This document shows positions 52,513 to 62,095 of a stretch of 64,000 bases of DNA, one piece after another (the first letter of the stretch is position 1; the number at the start of each line of letters is the position of its first letter). The notes under the pieces are model-generated. The model saw only the letters and a list, made by a program, of their open reading frames with translations. It searched no databases and was not told where the DNA came from. The stretch covers positions 1-64,000 of the forward strand of contig CAMVTO010000011.1 in NCBI GenBank assembly GCA_947170435.1, read 5' to 3'. The translations under genes were made by a program, and so were the position numbers. The stretch is from an uncultured Clostridia bacterium (GTDB taxonomy: Bacteria; Bacillota; Clostridia; Oscillospirales; Oscillospiraceae).

Positions 52513-53505
52513 ATGATCAAGAAAGGCGCTGCCGCGCCCACCATGAAGGATGTGGCGCGGGAGGCAAACGTGTCGCTGGGGACGGTGTCCAAGGTCATCA
52601 ATGGCATCCCTGTGGGCGAGGCGTACCGCGCACGGGTCGAAGCTGCCGCGAAGAAGCTGGGCTACACGGTGAACCACTACGCCCGCGGACTCAAGACCAA
52701 TCGAACGTACAGCGTCGCGCTGGTGCTGCCTTCTCTGCGACATCCGTTTTTCGCGGCGCTGGCGGACGAGGTCACGGCCAGTCTCTCCCGGCGGGGCTAC
52801 CGCTGCATCCTGATGATCACAAACTTTGACGCCGAGGCAGAGCGCAAAAGCTTTGTCATGGTGCGTCAGAACAAGGTGGACGGCGTGATCGCGCTGACCT
52901 ACAGCCCCAACATCGAACCGGACGAGTCTCTGCCCATTGTGACCATCGACCGTCACTTTGGCGCCGGTATCCCCTGCGTATCCTCCGACAACTACTTAGG
53001 CGGGCAGATGGCAGCAGACAGGCTGATGTCGCTGGGCTGCAAGAAGCCGCTGTGCTTGCAGATTGGCGCAGAGATTCCCGGCGAGCCCCACAAGCGCAGC
53101 GCGGGCTTCGAGAGCGCCTGCCGCGCCCGCGGCATCACGCCCACGTCGGTGGTTTTGCAGGAGAAGCAAACCGAGACGCCTTTCCACCATTTTCTCGACG
53201 AACACATTCACAACGGGAAGCTGGACTTTGACGGCATCTTTTGCAGCTCGGACGGTCTGGCTGTCCGCACGCTCAACTATCTCAAACGCTATCACATCCG
53301 GGCACCGGAGGACGTGCAGTGCATCGGCTACGACGGCATCGCCGACTTTCACACCGGCGAGTATCTCTGCTCCACCATTGTTCAGCCCCTTGCGCAGATG
53401 GCCGATGCAGCGGTGAATCTGCTGCTGGACGAAGGGGAGCTTTCCAGTGGCGCGAACATCTGTCTCACCGTGCGGTATCAATCCGGCGGCACGACAAAGG
53501 ATTAA
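52513..53505 (+). CDS. LacI-family transcriptional regulator
   Basis: A 330-aa repressor. The N-terminal HTH is TMKDVAREANVSLGTVSKVING with hinge helix residues following (ARGLKTNRTYSVALVLP), then a periplasmic-binding-like sensor domain (DRHFGAGIPCVSSDN, IGYDGI). It probably controls the divergent transporter operon and its own operon through O1 and O2. ATG 52513 with GGGGTGGG upstream. It is followed 14 bp later by the GH13 gene. Confidence 0.93.
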   Translation: MIKKGAAAPTMKDVAREANVSLGTVSKVINGIPVGEAYRARVEAAAKKLGYTVNHYARGLKTNRTYSVALVLPSLRHPFFAALADEVTASLSRRGYRCILMITNFDAEAERKSFVMVRQNKVDGVIALTYSPNIEPDESLPIVTIDRHFGAGIPCVSSDNYLGGQMAADRLMSLGCKKPLCLQIGAEIPGEPHKRSAGFESACRARGITPTSVVLQEKQTETPFHHFLDEHIHNGKLDFDGIFCSSDGLAVRTLNYLKRYHIRAPEDVQCIGYDGIADFHTGEYLCSTIVQPLAQMADAAVNLLLDEGELSSGANICLTVRYQSGGTTKD

Positions 53506-53519
53506 AGGAGGAACCGATT

Positions 53520-55067
53520 ATGGCGGCAAGCTGGCTCAAGGACGCGATCTTCTACGAAATCTATCCCCAGTCATTCTATGATACCAACGGCGACGGCATC
53601 GGTGACTTCAACGGCATCATCGAAAAGCTGGACTATGTAAAAAGTCTGGGGTGCAATGCCATCTGGCTCAACCCCTGCTTCGACTCCCCGTTCAAGGACG
53701 CGGGCTACGACGTGCGCGACTATAAAAAGGTCGCGCCGCGCTACGGCACAAACAGCGATCTCTACCGGCTCTTCGGCGAGGCGCATCGCCGTGGGATGCG
53801 CGTCATACTCGACCTGGTACCGGGTCACACCTCCGAGGAGCATCCCTGGTTCCAGGCCAGCAAGAAGGCGGAGAAAAACGAATACAGTGACCGCTACATC
53901 TGGTCGAACTTTTGCTTTGAGGGCTGCGGCGGGCTCAACTACGTCGCGGGCGAAAGCGAGCGCGACGGTGTGTATGTGCTGAACTTCTTCAAGTGCCAAC
54001 CGGCGCTGAACTACGGCTTTCTGCACCCCGACAAGCCGTGGCAGCGGGCGGCGGATTCCCCCGCCGCCCTCGCCACCCGCGAGGCGATGAAGGACGTCAT
54101 GCGCTTTTGGTTAGACCACGGCTGCGACGGCTTTCGCGTGGATATGGCGGACTCTCTCGTGAAATTTGACGACGAGCAGAAAACCGGCACCAGCGCCATC
54201 TGGCACGATGTGCGTGCCATGCTGGACGCCGAATACCCCGAGGCGGTTCTGGTCGCGGAATGGAGCCACACGGCGCTCGCGATCCGCGCGGGTTTTGACG
54301 CGGCGTTCTGCCTCAACGACCCGTGGACGGGTTATCCCACGCTGATGCGCGACTATGACCGCAAACACCCGGAGAAGCCCGACAACAGCTACTTCCGCGC
54401 AGATGGGGACGGTGACATTCGGCGTTTTCTCGAGCCCTACCTCCGCGAATACGAAGCGACAAAGGATCTGGGCTTTATCTCTCTCATCACCTGCAACCAC
54501 GACACGGTGCGTCCGTCGTGGAACTTAAGCGACCGCGAGCTTCGGCTCGCCTACGCGTTCCTGTTCACCATGCCCGGTGTGCCGTTCCTCTATTATGGCG
54601 ACGAGATCGGCATGCGCTATCAGGACTTGCCCACTCATGAGGGCGGTTATTTCCGCACCGGCTCCCGCACGCCGATGCAGTGGGACAATACACTGAACCT
54701 CGGCTTCTCCGCCGGCTGCGCAGACAGCCTGTACCTGCCGGTTGACTCCAAACGCGGCGCGCCTACCGTGGCGGCGCAGGAGAAAAAGCCGGACTCGCTG
54801 CTGCACTTCACCCGCGAGCTGCTGGCGCTGCGCGGCGAACAGGCCGATCTGCGCGACAACGCCAATTTGGAAATCGTCCACGCCGAGAAGGGCGACGCCT
54901 TCGTGTACCGCCGCGGCGGATTGCTCATCGCCGTCAACCCCTCGGCGCATGAGGCGAGCGCGCCGGCGGACATTTCGGGCAAGAGCGTGCTCTATGCCAT
55001 CGGCAGCGGCGAAGCCGCGGACGCCGGCATTGTGCTCCAGCCCCAGTCCTTTGTGATCTTCCAATAA
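53520..55067 (+). CDS. GH13 alpha-glucosidase-type enzyme
   Basis: A 515-aa intracellular GH13 enzyme. Region I is DLVPGHTSEEH (usually VNHTS), region II GFRVDMADSL with the nucleophile Asp, region III VAEWSHT with the acid/base Glu, region IV TCNHDTVR. YEIYPQSFYDTNGDGIGD and RTPMQWDN are shared with oligo-1,6-glucosidases and trehalose synthases. It is shorter than trehalose synthase. Exact linkage specificity is uncertain. AAAGGAGG ribosome site overlaps the lacI end. Confidence 0.85.
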   Translation: MAASWLKDAIFYEIYPQSFYDTNGDGIGDFNGIIEKLDYVKSLGCNAIWLNPCFDSPFKDAGYDVRDYKKVAPRYGTNSDLYRLFGEAHRRGMRVILDLVPGHTSEEHPWFQASKKAEKNEYSDRYIWSNFCFEGCGGLNYVAGESERDGVYVLNFFKCQPALNYGFLHPDKPWQRAADSPAALATREAMKDVMRFWLDHGCDGFRVDMADSLVKFDDEQKTGTSAIWHDVRAMLDAEYPEAVLVAEWSHTALAIRAGFDAAFCLNDPWTGYPTLMRDYDRKHPEKPDNSYFRADGDGDIRRFLEPYLREYEATKDLGFISLITCNHDTVRPSWNLSDRELRLAYAFLFTMPGVPFLYYGDEIGMRYQDLPTHEGGYFRTGSRTPMQWDNTLNLGFSAGCADSLYLPVDSKRGAPTVAAQEKKPDSLLHFTRELLALRGEQADLRDNANLEIVHAEKGDAFVYRRGGLLIAVNPSAHEASAPADISGKSVLYAIGSGEAADAGIVLQPQSFVIFQ

Positions 55068-55093
55068 TATAATGAGAAAGTGAGGGTACCCCC

Positions 55094-55879
55094 ATGGCAA
55101 GCGGCAGAATGGAATTCCACGCCCAGAGCATCATGCAGCACGCGAACTTCGCCTATGTGCTGCCCAACGACGTTGAAATGGCGGAGGTCAAAGACCCGCG
55201 CCACTACGACCGCCCCACCAAGAGCCTGATCCTCCTCCACGGCCTCACCGGCACGGACACCGACTGGCTGTTCGGCGGCGTGGCGCAGGAGATGGCGATC
55301 CAGTACAACCTCGCGGTGTTCATGCCCACGGCAGGCAACTTCTTCTACCTCGACCACGGCTACCCCGGCGGCAACTGGGGCACCTATGTCGGTGAGGAGT
55401 TCCCTGACTACGTACACAAGGTGTTTGGCTACTGTGACAAACGGGAGGATACCATCATCGGCGGGCTCTCCATGGGCGGCTATGGCACGCTGCACACGGC
55501 GTTCAACTATCCCGAGCGCTTCTCCGCCGCCATTGCGCTGTCCTCCGCGCTGCGCATCCACGCCCTTGCCGGCGGCAAGCAGGATGGCGTCATGCCGCCT
55601 GCCATGTTCCGTGACGTCTTCGGCGACCCCGACAGGCTGCTCGACTCCGACCGGAATCCCGAGTGGCAGTATAAAAAGCTGAAGGCCGAGGGTAAGCCCA
55701 TCCCGTCCGTCTATCTTGCCATCGGCACGGAAGATTCCCTCTACGATGCCAATCAGGAGTTCCGCCAGTTCCTCACGGAGCAGAAAGCTGATTTCCGCTA
55801 TGAGGACGGCCCCGGCGGTCACAACTGGACGTTTTGGAACGAATATCTCAATCGCGGTCTGGCCTGGGTTCTGCACTGA
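55094..55879 (+). CDS. Alpha/beta-hydrolase esterase (tributyrin esterase/acetylesterase type)
   Basis: A 261-aa cytoplasmic esterase of the EstA/esterase D group. LLHGLTGTDTDW forms the oxyanion region, GLSMGGYG the nucleophile elbow (Ser ~124), and Asp in GTEDSLYD and His in GGHNWTFW complete the triad. Third gene of the lacI operon. It probably removes acetyl groups from imported oligosaccharides; the substrate is inference. Confidence 0.85.
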   Translation: MASGRMEFHAQSIMQHANFAYVLPNDVEMAEVKDPRHYDRPTKSLILLHGLTGTDTDWLFGGVAQEMAIQYNLAVFMPTAGNFFYLDHGYPGGNWGTYVGEEFPDYVHKVFGYCDKREDTIIGGLSMGGYGTLHTAFNYPERFSAAIALSSALRIHALAGGKQDGVMPPAMFRDVFGDPDRLLDSDRNPEWQYKKLKAEGKPIPSVYLAIGTEDSLYDANQEFRQFLTEQKADFRYEDGPGGHNWTFWNEYLNRGLAWVLH

Positions 55880-55884
55880 AATCG

Positions 55885-55916
55885 AAAAAAACCGCTGCTT
55901 TTTGCAGCGGTTTTTT
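55885..55916. terminator. Bidirectional terminator
   Basis: A-run, ACCGCTGC, short loop, GCAGCGGT and T-run between the esterase gene and the converging kinase gene. Confidence 0.9.
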
Positions 55917-57610
55917 CAGCTTTTTTCAGGAACAAAAATCGTCACGATCGCGCCGCCATCGGCGCGCGCCCCGACCCGCAACGCACCGCAGTTGAGCAGC
56001 CTCAATCGGGTGCCAACGCTTTGCAGACCGGATCCCGCTTCCCGCGCCGACGGCGCATCGTCCTCTACCGTCAGTTCAAAGCCGCCCGGCTGTTTTCTGG
56101 TGCGGATCAAAATGCGCTCCGGAGCGGCTCCCGTGCCGAGTCCCCGCTTCACCGCGCTCTCCACAATCGGTTGGAGCGTCAGCGGCGGCAGGCGAAACAT
56201 GGTTTCGGACACATCATATTCCACGATCAGCTCATCCTCAAAGCGGAGCTGCTCCACAGCAAGATAAGCCTTGGTGTGCGCCAATTCCCGCTCAAAGGGG
56301 ATCGGCGTGTCCTCCGTCGCGGCCTGAAAATCATTTTCCAGGCATTGAGAAAGATCCCGGATCGCCTGCTTTGCCTTCTGCGGATTGCTGTCGCAGAGAT
56401 AATAAACGGAGGTCAGCGTGTTCTGAATAAAATGCGGCTGTATCTGAGCAGCCAAGGCTGTCAACCGCAGCTTCTGTACCTCCGTCTCCTCGCGCAGCGC
56501 CGCGCGAACGAACAGCACACCATGTACCAGCGCGTTGATGAGAATGCAGAAAAGCAGGACGACCGCATAGCGCGAGGAGCGCGTCACCCCGGCAATCAGC
56601 AGATCCAGCGCGACAGAAACCGGAAACGAAGCCAGCCAAAGCTGAAACTGATTGCTGCGGCAGCGCAGTATGTCAGTCAGCGCGAGCGCCAGCAGCGCCG
56701 AATTCATCACTGAAACGGCAGGGAGAAAGTCATGAAGCTCTGCCAAGCCGAACATTTGCAGCACAAGCAACAGCATTGCGGTCAATGCCGCGATCAGCGC
56801 GCCAAGCTGTCCCGCAAGCTCAGGGCCGCCCTCGCGCAAATGGTTCAGGAACTGTACCGCCAGCACCGGCATAACCAGATACGCGACCATTCCTGTCAAA
56901 TACGGCATGGTGGCATAGTGGAAAAAGCGATCTCCCCACCAGTCCAGCACGAGATAGGTTGTCGGCAGGCCCAGCAGCTTCCAAATGCCAGCCGAGATTG
57001 CCAGCAGCGCCAGATAGGACAACGCCCTTCTGCGCCGCCGCTCAAAAGGCACGCACAGCACCAGCAACACCAGCAACAAACCCGTGATGACGGTCAGGAA
57101 GGCCAGAATCCCCAGATGCAGATCGCCTCGCAGTTGCTCCTTAAACGCATACTCCTTTGGCGTCAGAAGGAACTCCGGCTCCGCGCTGTTTCGGTAAGCC
57201 GGTGTCAGAACGATCTGTACGCGCTTCCCCGCGTCCTCTTCTCTCAATCCAACCAGAGCCCAGTAGTTGCCCGGTGTTTTCAGCACTCCGGCGTGAATAT
57301 CCGGCTGCACGGCAAAGCGCCGTTCCCCGTCGATAAGGATCTCCGAATACTGATGCCGCGCAAAAAAGGCCAGCTGCAATCCTGCGTCAACGCGCTTTGG
57401 CAGCGTGAGCGTATAGCAGCGCCGCACCTTTGCAAAGGCGTCGATCCTCTCCTCCTGCCGCGCGGCAACCAACGCGGCGCGAGGCGCAGGCGGTTTCTCG
57501 GTCAGCTCCGCCGCTCCCCGCTGCGTCAAAATCAGCAGCGCGGCGCCGGAGAATAACGCCAGAACCAGCGTCGCCAAAATGAGGCGCTCCAACGAGGCGC
57601 GCCGCTTCAC
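55916..57610 (-). CDS. LytS-type sensor histidine kinase with degenerate N-box
   Basis: A 564-aa membrane kinase. One N-terminal helix, an extracellular domain (~30-165) and about seven to eight helices (~170-370, 7TMR-like) lead to a His_kinase domain with QIQPHFIQNTL (His ~393) and an HATPase. The N-box, normally VENAVKHG, reads VESAVKRG, so the Mg-binding Asn is Ser (~485). G-boxes are only partly recognisable (DDAPS, GSGLQSVGTRL). It may be a weak kinase or a pseudokinase. It overlaps the partner regulator gene by four bases. Confidence 0.85.
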   Translation of the reverse strand: MKRRASLERLILATLVLALFSGAALLILTQRGAAELTEKPPAPRAALVAARQEERIDAFAKVRRCYTLTLPKRVDAGLQLAFFARHQYSEILIDGERRFAVQPDIHAGVLKTPGNYWALVGLREEDAGKRVQIVLTPAYRNSAEPEFLLTPKEYAFKEQLRGDLHLGILAFLTVITGLLLVLLVLCVPFERRRRRALSYLALLAISAGIWKLLGLPTTYLVLDWWGDRFFHYATMPYLTGMVAYLVMPVLAVQFLNHLREGGPELAGQLGALIAALTAMLLLVLQMFGLAELHDFLPAVSVMNSALLALALTDILRCRSNQFQLWLASFPVSVALDLLIAGVTRSSRYAVVLLFCILINALVHGVLFVRAALREETEVQKLRLTALAAQIQPHFIQNTLTSVYYLCDSNPQKAKQAIRDLSQCLENDFQAATEDTPIPFERELAHTKAYLAVEQLRFEDELIVEYDVSETMFRLPPLTLQPIVESAVKRGLGTGAAPERILIRTRKQPGGFELTVEDDAPSAREAGSGLQSVGTRLRLLNCGALRVGARADGGAIVTIFVPEKS

Positions 57611-58206
57611 GGTCTTATCCCCCTCGGCGGATAGCGCAAAACGCTCATCTCATGCAATACCCGCTCCACCGTCAGCGGTTTGAGAATATAGCCGCTGCTG
57701 TCCAGTTCCCAAGCATCCAAGGCGTACTCCCGGTACGACGTCAGAAAAATGATATTGATCTTCGGGTTGATCTTCCGCAGCTCCTTCGCCAGCGTGAGGC
57801 CGCTCCCGCTGCGCAGCTCAATGTCCAGAAACGCAACATCCACCTGATTCTCGTGGGCAAAGCGCAGCGCCTCTCCCGCCGTGGCAAACCCCGCAATCTC
57901 CGCGTCCGGCAGCGCCTCGCGCAGCGTGCCAAGGCCGCCGCTGAGAATGATCTTCTCATCGTCCACCAGGATTACCGTCGGCGGCACATCGCTTTCCTGC
58001 ATGGCAGCCAGCAGCTCCGCCTCCGACACCTCAAGGCAGGAAGCAAGGCGGCCGAGCGTTCCGACATCAGGCGTACGATGGCCGTTCTCCCAATAGGATA
58101 CCAGCGCGATGGACACAAACATCTTGCCGGCCAGCTGCTGCTGCGTCATGCCAAGCACTGTGCGCCGCTCCTTGAGCCATTTTCCAAACGAATCCGAGAT
58201 CACCAT
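57607..58206 (-). CDS. XRE-receiver fusion response regulator
   Basis: A 199-aa protein. Residues 1-68 are an XRE/Cro HTH (GMTQQQLAGKMFVSIALVSYWENG), and residues ~75-190 are a receiver domain with acidic pocket VDDEK, phospho-Asp in AFLDIEL, Thr/Ser in FLTSY and Lys in ILKPL. The order HTH first, receiver second is the reverse of normal response regulators, and LytTR is missing although the partner is LytS-like. ATGA overlap with the kinase gene. It has a promoter at 58242-58270. Confidence 0.88.
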   Translation of the reverse strand: MVISDSFGKWLKERRTVLGMTQQQLAGKMFVSIALVSYWENGHRTPDVGTLGRLASCLEVSEAELLAAMQESDVPPTVILVDDEKIILSGGLGTLREALPDAEIAGFATAGEALRFAHENQVDVAFLDIELRSGSGLTLAKELRKINPKINIIFLTSYREYALDAWELDSSGYILKPLTVERVLHEMSVLRYPPRGIRP

Positions 58207-58241
58207 AGCGGCAACCCTCTCTTCCCTAAGATTCCTCTTTT

Positions 58242-58270
58242 ATCATACCGAATCCGGCTACGAATGGCAA
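58242..58270 (-). promoter_or_regulatory. Promoter of the two-component pair
   Basis: Minus strand: TTGCCA (58265-58270), 17-bp spacer, TATGAT (58242-58247). Confidence 0.75.
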
Positions 58271-58321
58271 CAGCCCACAGTTTAACGTTTTTTTAACCAA
58301 ATTATGCACTCTTCTGATGGC

Positions 58322-58352
58322 AGCAGCCCGAAGGTAGCTCCCTCGGGCTGCT
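58322..58352. terminator. GC-rich hairpin downstream of hydF
   Basis: AGCAGCCCGA pairs with TCGGGCTGCT. It is nine bases after the hydF stop, but without a clear T-run on the minus strand, so terminator activity is uncertain. Confidence 0.5.
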
Positions 58353-58360
58353 TGCTTATT

Positions 58361-59569
58361 TCAGGTCTCCCGCAGAATCTCCAGCGCATCCGGGAACAGC
58401 TCTAAGCTGCGTTCCAAAATGCCGTTCATCTGCGCGATGGCGACACCGTAGTTGACGGTCGGCACGCCGGCGAGCGCCGCGCGGGCAAGGCGGTTTTGCA
58501 TCTCCCGCTCCCCCAGCATGCATCCGCCGCAGTGGACGATCAGCGCGTAGGGCGAGAGATCCTGCGGAAACTCCCCGCCGGAGGTGAAGGAAAACACGGG
58601 CTTTACGCCGCTGTATTGCTCGATCCAGCCCGGCAGCTTCACCGTGCCGATGTCGTTGCACTGGCGATGGTGGGTGCAGCCCTCGGCGATCAGCACCCGG
58701 TCGCCGGTTTTCAGCGAGGAAAGCTTCGCCGCGCCGCGCACCAAGCGCTTGAGGCTGCCCTTGTAGCGGGCAAAGAGGATGGAAAACGAGGTGAGTGGGA
58801 TGTCCTCCGGCACGTCCTTCGCCACCACGCCGAAGGCTTGCGAATCGGTGATGACCATGCGCGGGCGCACCCGCAGCGAGGAGAGCGTATACACCAGCTC
58901 CTCCGGCTGACAGACGACGATGCTGGCATGAGCGTCCAGCAGATCCCGCATGGTCTGCTGCTGGGGCAGGATCAGCCGCCCCTTGGGTGCGGAGCCGTCA
59001 ATGGGCGTGACCAGCACCGCCATGTCCCCGGGGGATACCATATCGGAAACAATACGGCGAGGGTTTTCCAGCTCCTTGGCGTAGGCTCCCAGCATCTCCT
59101 TGAGCGCGTTGACGTTCTCGCCGGTCAGGGCGCTGACGTACAGTTCATTTTCGCTGCGTACGGCGCGCTCAGTGAGCAGGTCGGCCTTGTTGTACGCGAC
59201 GACGTAAGGCACCTCGCGGGAGCGGAGCTGTGCGATCAAACTGCGATCCTCCGGCGTGAGGCCGCGGGCAGCGTCCGCCACCAGTACAGCAATGTCCGTG
59301 CGCAGCAGCGTTTCATGCGCCTTTTCCACGCGCTTTTCGCCCAGCTCGCCCGCGTCGTCAAGGCCCGGGGTATCAATGATGACCGCGGGGCCGAGGGGCT
59401 TCAATTCCATCGCTTTCTTGACGGGATCGGTGGTGGTACCCTTTACATCGCTGACCACGGACAGATTCTGCCCCGTGACGGCGTTGACCAGACTGGACTT
59501 GCCTGCGTTGCGCATTCCGAAAAAGCCGATGTGTACGCGCTCTGCGGCAGGGGTGTCGTTGAGTCCCAT
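58361..59569 (-). CDS. hydF: [FeFe]-hydrogenase maturation GTPase HydF
   Basis: A 402-aa scaffold that carries the two-iron subcluster and loads it into apo-hydrogenase. The N-terminal GTPase has GMRNAGKSS (P-loop), GTTTDP, DTPGLDD and NKAD. The C-terminal cluster domain has CTHHRQC and HCGGC ligands. Full length. It is last in the hydE-hydG-hydF order, 12 bp after hydG. Confidence 0.96.
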   Translation of the reverse strand: MGLNDTPAAERVHIGFFGMRNAGKSSLVNAVTGQNLSVVSDVKGTTTDPVKKAMELKPLGPAVIIDTPGLDDAGELGEKRVEKAHETLLRTDIAVLVADAARGLTPEDRSLIAQLRSREVPYVVAYNKADLLTERAVRSENELYVSALTGENVNALKEMLGAYAKELENPRRIVSDMVSPGDMAVLVTPIDGSAPKGRLILPQQQTMRDLLDAHASIVVCQPEELVYTLSSLRVRPRMVITDSQAFGVVAKDVPEDIPLTSFSILFARYKGSLKRLVRGAAKLSSLKTGDRVLIAEGCTHHRQCNDIGTVKLPGWIEQYSGVKPVFSFTSGGEFPQDLSPYALIVHCGGCMLGEREMQNRLARAALAGVPTVNYGVAIAQMNGILERSLELFPDALEILRET

Positions 59570-59581
59570 ATCGGTATCTCC

Positions 59582-61030
59582 TTAGAATCGGAAGTCGCGG
59601 CGGTTGGAGTTGCGAATGTCGTTGATGTGCTCGCGGGCAATCTCGCGCACGTTCTCGCGCGGAATGCGCTCCAGCTCCCGCGCCACCATTTCGTAGCCCA
59701 GCTTCTTGGTCTCGGGGGAGGCATAGTCCTCCAGATACTCGCTGAGCGTCATGAGCGCGTTGGGATGGCAGCAGTTCAGAATCTGGCCGCTCTTGCACAG
59801 GCTCATGAACCGGTCGCCGGTGCGACCTGCGCGGTAGCAGGCGGTGCAGAAGGACGGAATGTGATCCTGCTCCATCAGCCAGCGCACCACCTCGTCCAGC
59901 GTGCGCTGGTCGCTGACGTCGAACTGCTCGGTGTCGTGGGGACGCTCCGCCTCGGCGTAACCGCCGACGCTGGTACGGGAACCGCCGCTGATCTGGCTGA
60001 TGCCGAGGCGCAGCAGCTTTTCGCGCACAGTCTGGTTCTCGCGGGTGGAAATGATCATGCCGGTGTAGGGCACCGCAAGGCGGATGCAGGCGGTGATCTT
60101 GGCGAATGTCTCATCGTCGATGCCGTTGTCAAAGGCGTCGGGGTCGATGTCGTCCGCACGTTTGACGCGAGGCACGCTGATCGTGTGGGGGCCGACGCCG
60201 TGGACTGCTTCCAGATGCTCGGCGTGCATCAGAAGGCCCGCGAACTCATACTTGTACATCTCAAGTCCGAACAGGACACCCAGGCCCACATCGTCGATGC
60301 CGCCCTCCATGGCGCGGTCATGCGCCTCGGTATGGTAGGCATAGTCGTGCTTCGGGCCGGTGGGATGCAGGCGGAGATAGCTCTCCTTGTGGTAGGTCTC
60401 CTGAAACAGGATATAGGTGCCGATGCCCGCGTCCTTGAGCTTCTTGTAGTTCTCCACCGTCGTCGCCGCGATGTTGACGTTGACGCGGCGGATGTCGCCG
60501 TTCTTGTGGTGGACGGAGTAGATGGTGTCGATGCACTCGAGAATATACTCGATGGGGTTGTTCACCGGATCCTCGCCGGCTTCAATGGCAAGGCGCTTGT
60601 GCCCCATGTCCTGAAGCGCGATGACCTCGGCGCGCACCTCCTCCTGCGTCAGCTTCTTGCGGGGGATGTGCTTGTTCTTCATGTGATAGGGGCAGTACAG
60701 GCAGCCGTTGACGCAGTAGTTGGAGAGATACAGCGGCGCGAAAATGACGATGCGGTTGCCGTAGTACGCCATCTTGATTTCCTCAGCGATCTCATACATG
60801 CGCTCGATCTTCTCCGGGATCTCGCAGGCCAGCAGCACGGACGCCTCACGGTGGGTGAGGCCGGTGCAGACGTAGCCCTTATCGCCCTTGCGGGGGCGCG
60901 CCTTTTCGAGGATGCTGTCGATCAGCTCCACGTTGTTCTTGTTCGCCTCCGCGTAGGCCAGCGTCTCGCGGATCTCCTCGTCGTTGATGAACTCCTCCGC
61001 CTTGAGGGATTTGGGATCGTAAACAGCCAT
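59582..61030 (-). CDS. hydG: [FeFe]-hydrogenase H-cluster radical SAM maturase HydG
   Basis: A 482-aa radical SAM tyrosine lyase that makes CO and cyanide ligands. The SAM cluster motif is CVNGCLYCPYH, and the C-terminal auxiliary cluster region is CTACYRAGRTGDRFM ... CCHPNA. Typical length. AAAAGGAAC precedes the ATG. 18 bp after hydE. Confidence 0.96.
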   Translation of the reverse strand: MAVYDPKSLKAEEFINDEEIRETLAYAEANKNNVELIDSILEKARPRKGDKGYVCTGLTHREASVLLACEIPEKIERMYEIAEEIKMAYYGNRIVIFAPLYLSNYCVNGCLYCPYHMKNKHIPRKKLTQEEVRAEVIALQDMGHKRLAIEAGEDPVNNPIEYILECIDTIYSVHHKNGDIRRVNVNIAATTVENYKKLKDAGIGTYILFQETYHKESYLRLHPTGPKHDYAYHTEAHDRAMEGGIDDVGLGVLFGLEMYKYEFAGLLMHAEHLEAVHGVGPHTISVPRVKRADDIDPDAFDNGIDDETFAKITACIRLAVPYTGMIISTRENQTVREKLLRLGISQISGGSRTSVGGYAEAERPHDTEQFDVSDQRTLDEVVRWLMEQDHIPSFCTACYRAGRTGDRFMSLCKSGQILNCCHPNALMTLSEYLEDYASPETKKLGYEMVARELERIPRENVREIAREHINDIRNSNRRDFRF

Positions 61031-61048
61031 GATCTTGTTCCTTTTCTT

Positions 61049-62095
61049 TCAATATGGTTTCCGAATGTCGCCGCGATCGGTCACGATCTCGTAACCGATG
61101 CCGCGCATCCGGTCGTTCAAGCAGTCCTTGCACTGGGCGGATTCCTCGCCGGTGCAGATCTTATTGTCGTACAGCTCGTACTTTTTCCGCACGTTCACCG
61201 GCGACAGGTTGGGCATCACCACGTTCGCGCCGGCGAGGATGCCCTTCTCGCGCCCGCGGGGGTCAATGGTGCCGAGCGCCGTGGTGGCGGGCAGCAGCAC
61301 CGGCGGATGGATCAGCCGAATGACGCTCAGCAGGAAACAGGTCAGCTCCACCGTACCCGCGCTCTCGCCGCGAAACGGCGTATCGCGGTGCGGGACAAAG
61401 GGGCCGATGCCGCACATGTCGGGGCGAAAGCTCTCGATGAACTTCAAATCCTTCGCCAGCTCCGCCGCCGTCTGACGCGGCGAGCCGACCATGAATCCGC
61501 AGCCCACCTGATACCCCAGCTCCCGCAGATCGCGCAGGCAGCGCATCCGGTTGTCGTAGGACATCTCCGCCGGGTGCAGGGTCTCATAGTGCGCCCGATC
61601 CGCCGTCTCGTGCCGCAGCAGGTAGCGATCCGCTCCCGTCGCACGCAGCGCGGCATAGCTCGCGTGGCTGCGCTCACCCAGCGAAAGCGTCACGGCGCAG
61701 TCTGGATGCCGCGTCTTGAGTTCGCCGATCAGCGCACACAGGCGCTCGTCCGTGAACCACGCGTCCTCGCCGCCCTGCAAAACAAAGGTGCGAAACCCCA
61801 GCGCATAGCCCTCGTCGGCACAATCGAGAATCGACTCCGGCGTCAGGCGGTAGCGTGAACAGTTCGCGTTGCTGCGGCGGATACCGCAATAGAGGCAGTC
61901 GTTTTTGCAGATGTTGCTGATCTCGATCAGCCCGCGGACAAACACGGCATTTCCGTAGATTTTCCGCCGCACCGCGTCCGCCCGCTGCGCCAGCAGCGCC
62001 GCGCTCTCATCGGTACGCTGCTCAATGAGCCGCGCGTACTCCGCTTCCTCTAAACCGTGCTGCGCCCACAGCTTGTCCACCAGCGTGTCGATCAT
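61049..62095 (-). CDS. hydE: [FeFe]-hydrogenase H-cluster radical SAM maturase HydE
   Basis: A 348-aa radical SAM enzyme that helps build the dithiomethylamine-bridged cluster. The motif is CKNDCLYCGIR, with LQGGEDAW and the HRDTPF segment downstream. It overlaps the TM1266-type gene by four bases. The hydrogenase structural gene is not in the window. Confidence 0.94.
   Translation of the reverse strand: MIDTLVDKLWAQHGLEEAEYARLIEQRTDESAALLAQRADAVRRKIYGNAVFVRGLIEISNICKNDCLYCGIRRSNANCSRYRLTPESILDCADEGYALGFRTFVLQGGEDAWFTDERLCALIGELKTRHPDCAVTLSLGERSHASYAALRATGADRYLLRHETADRAHYETLHPAEMSYDNRMRCLRDLRELGYQVGCGFMVGSPRQTAAELAKDLKFIESFRPDMCGIGPFVPHRDTPFRGESAGTVELTCFLLSVIRLIHPPVLLPATTALGTIDPRGREKGILAGANVVMPNLSPVNVRKKYELYDNKICTGEESAQCKDCLNDRMRGIGYEIVTDRGDIRKPY

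Noticed and set aside
58496-61858. Long open plus-strand frame opposite hydF, hydG and hydE
   Set aside because: It mirrors high-GC codon use of three well-supported genes, has no domain, and crosses gene borders.
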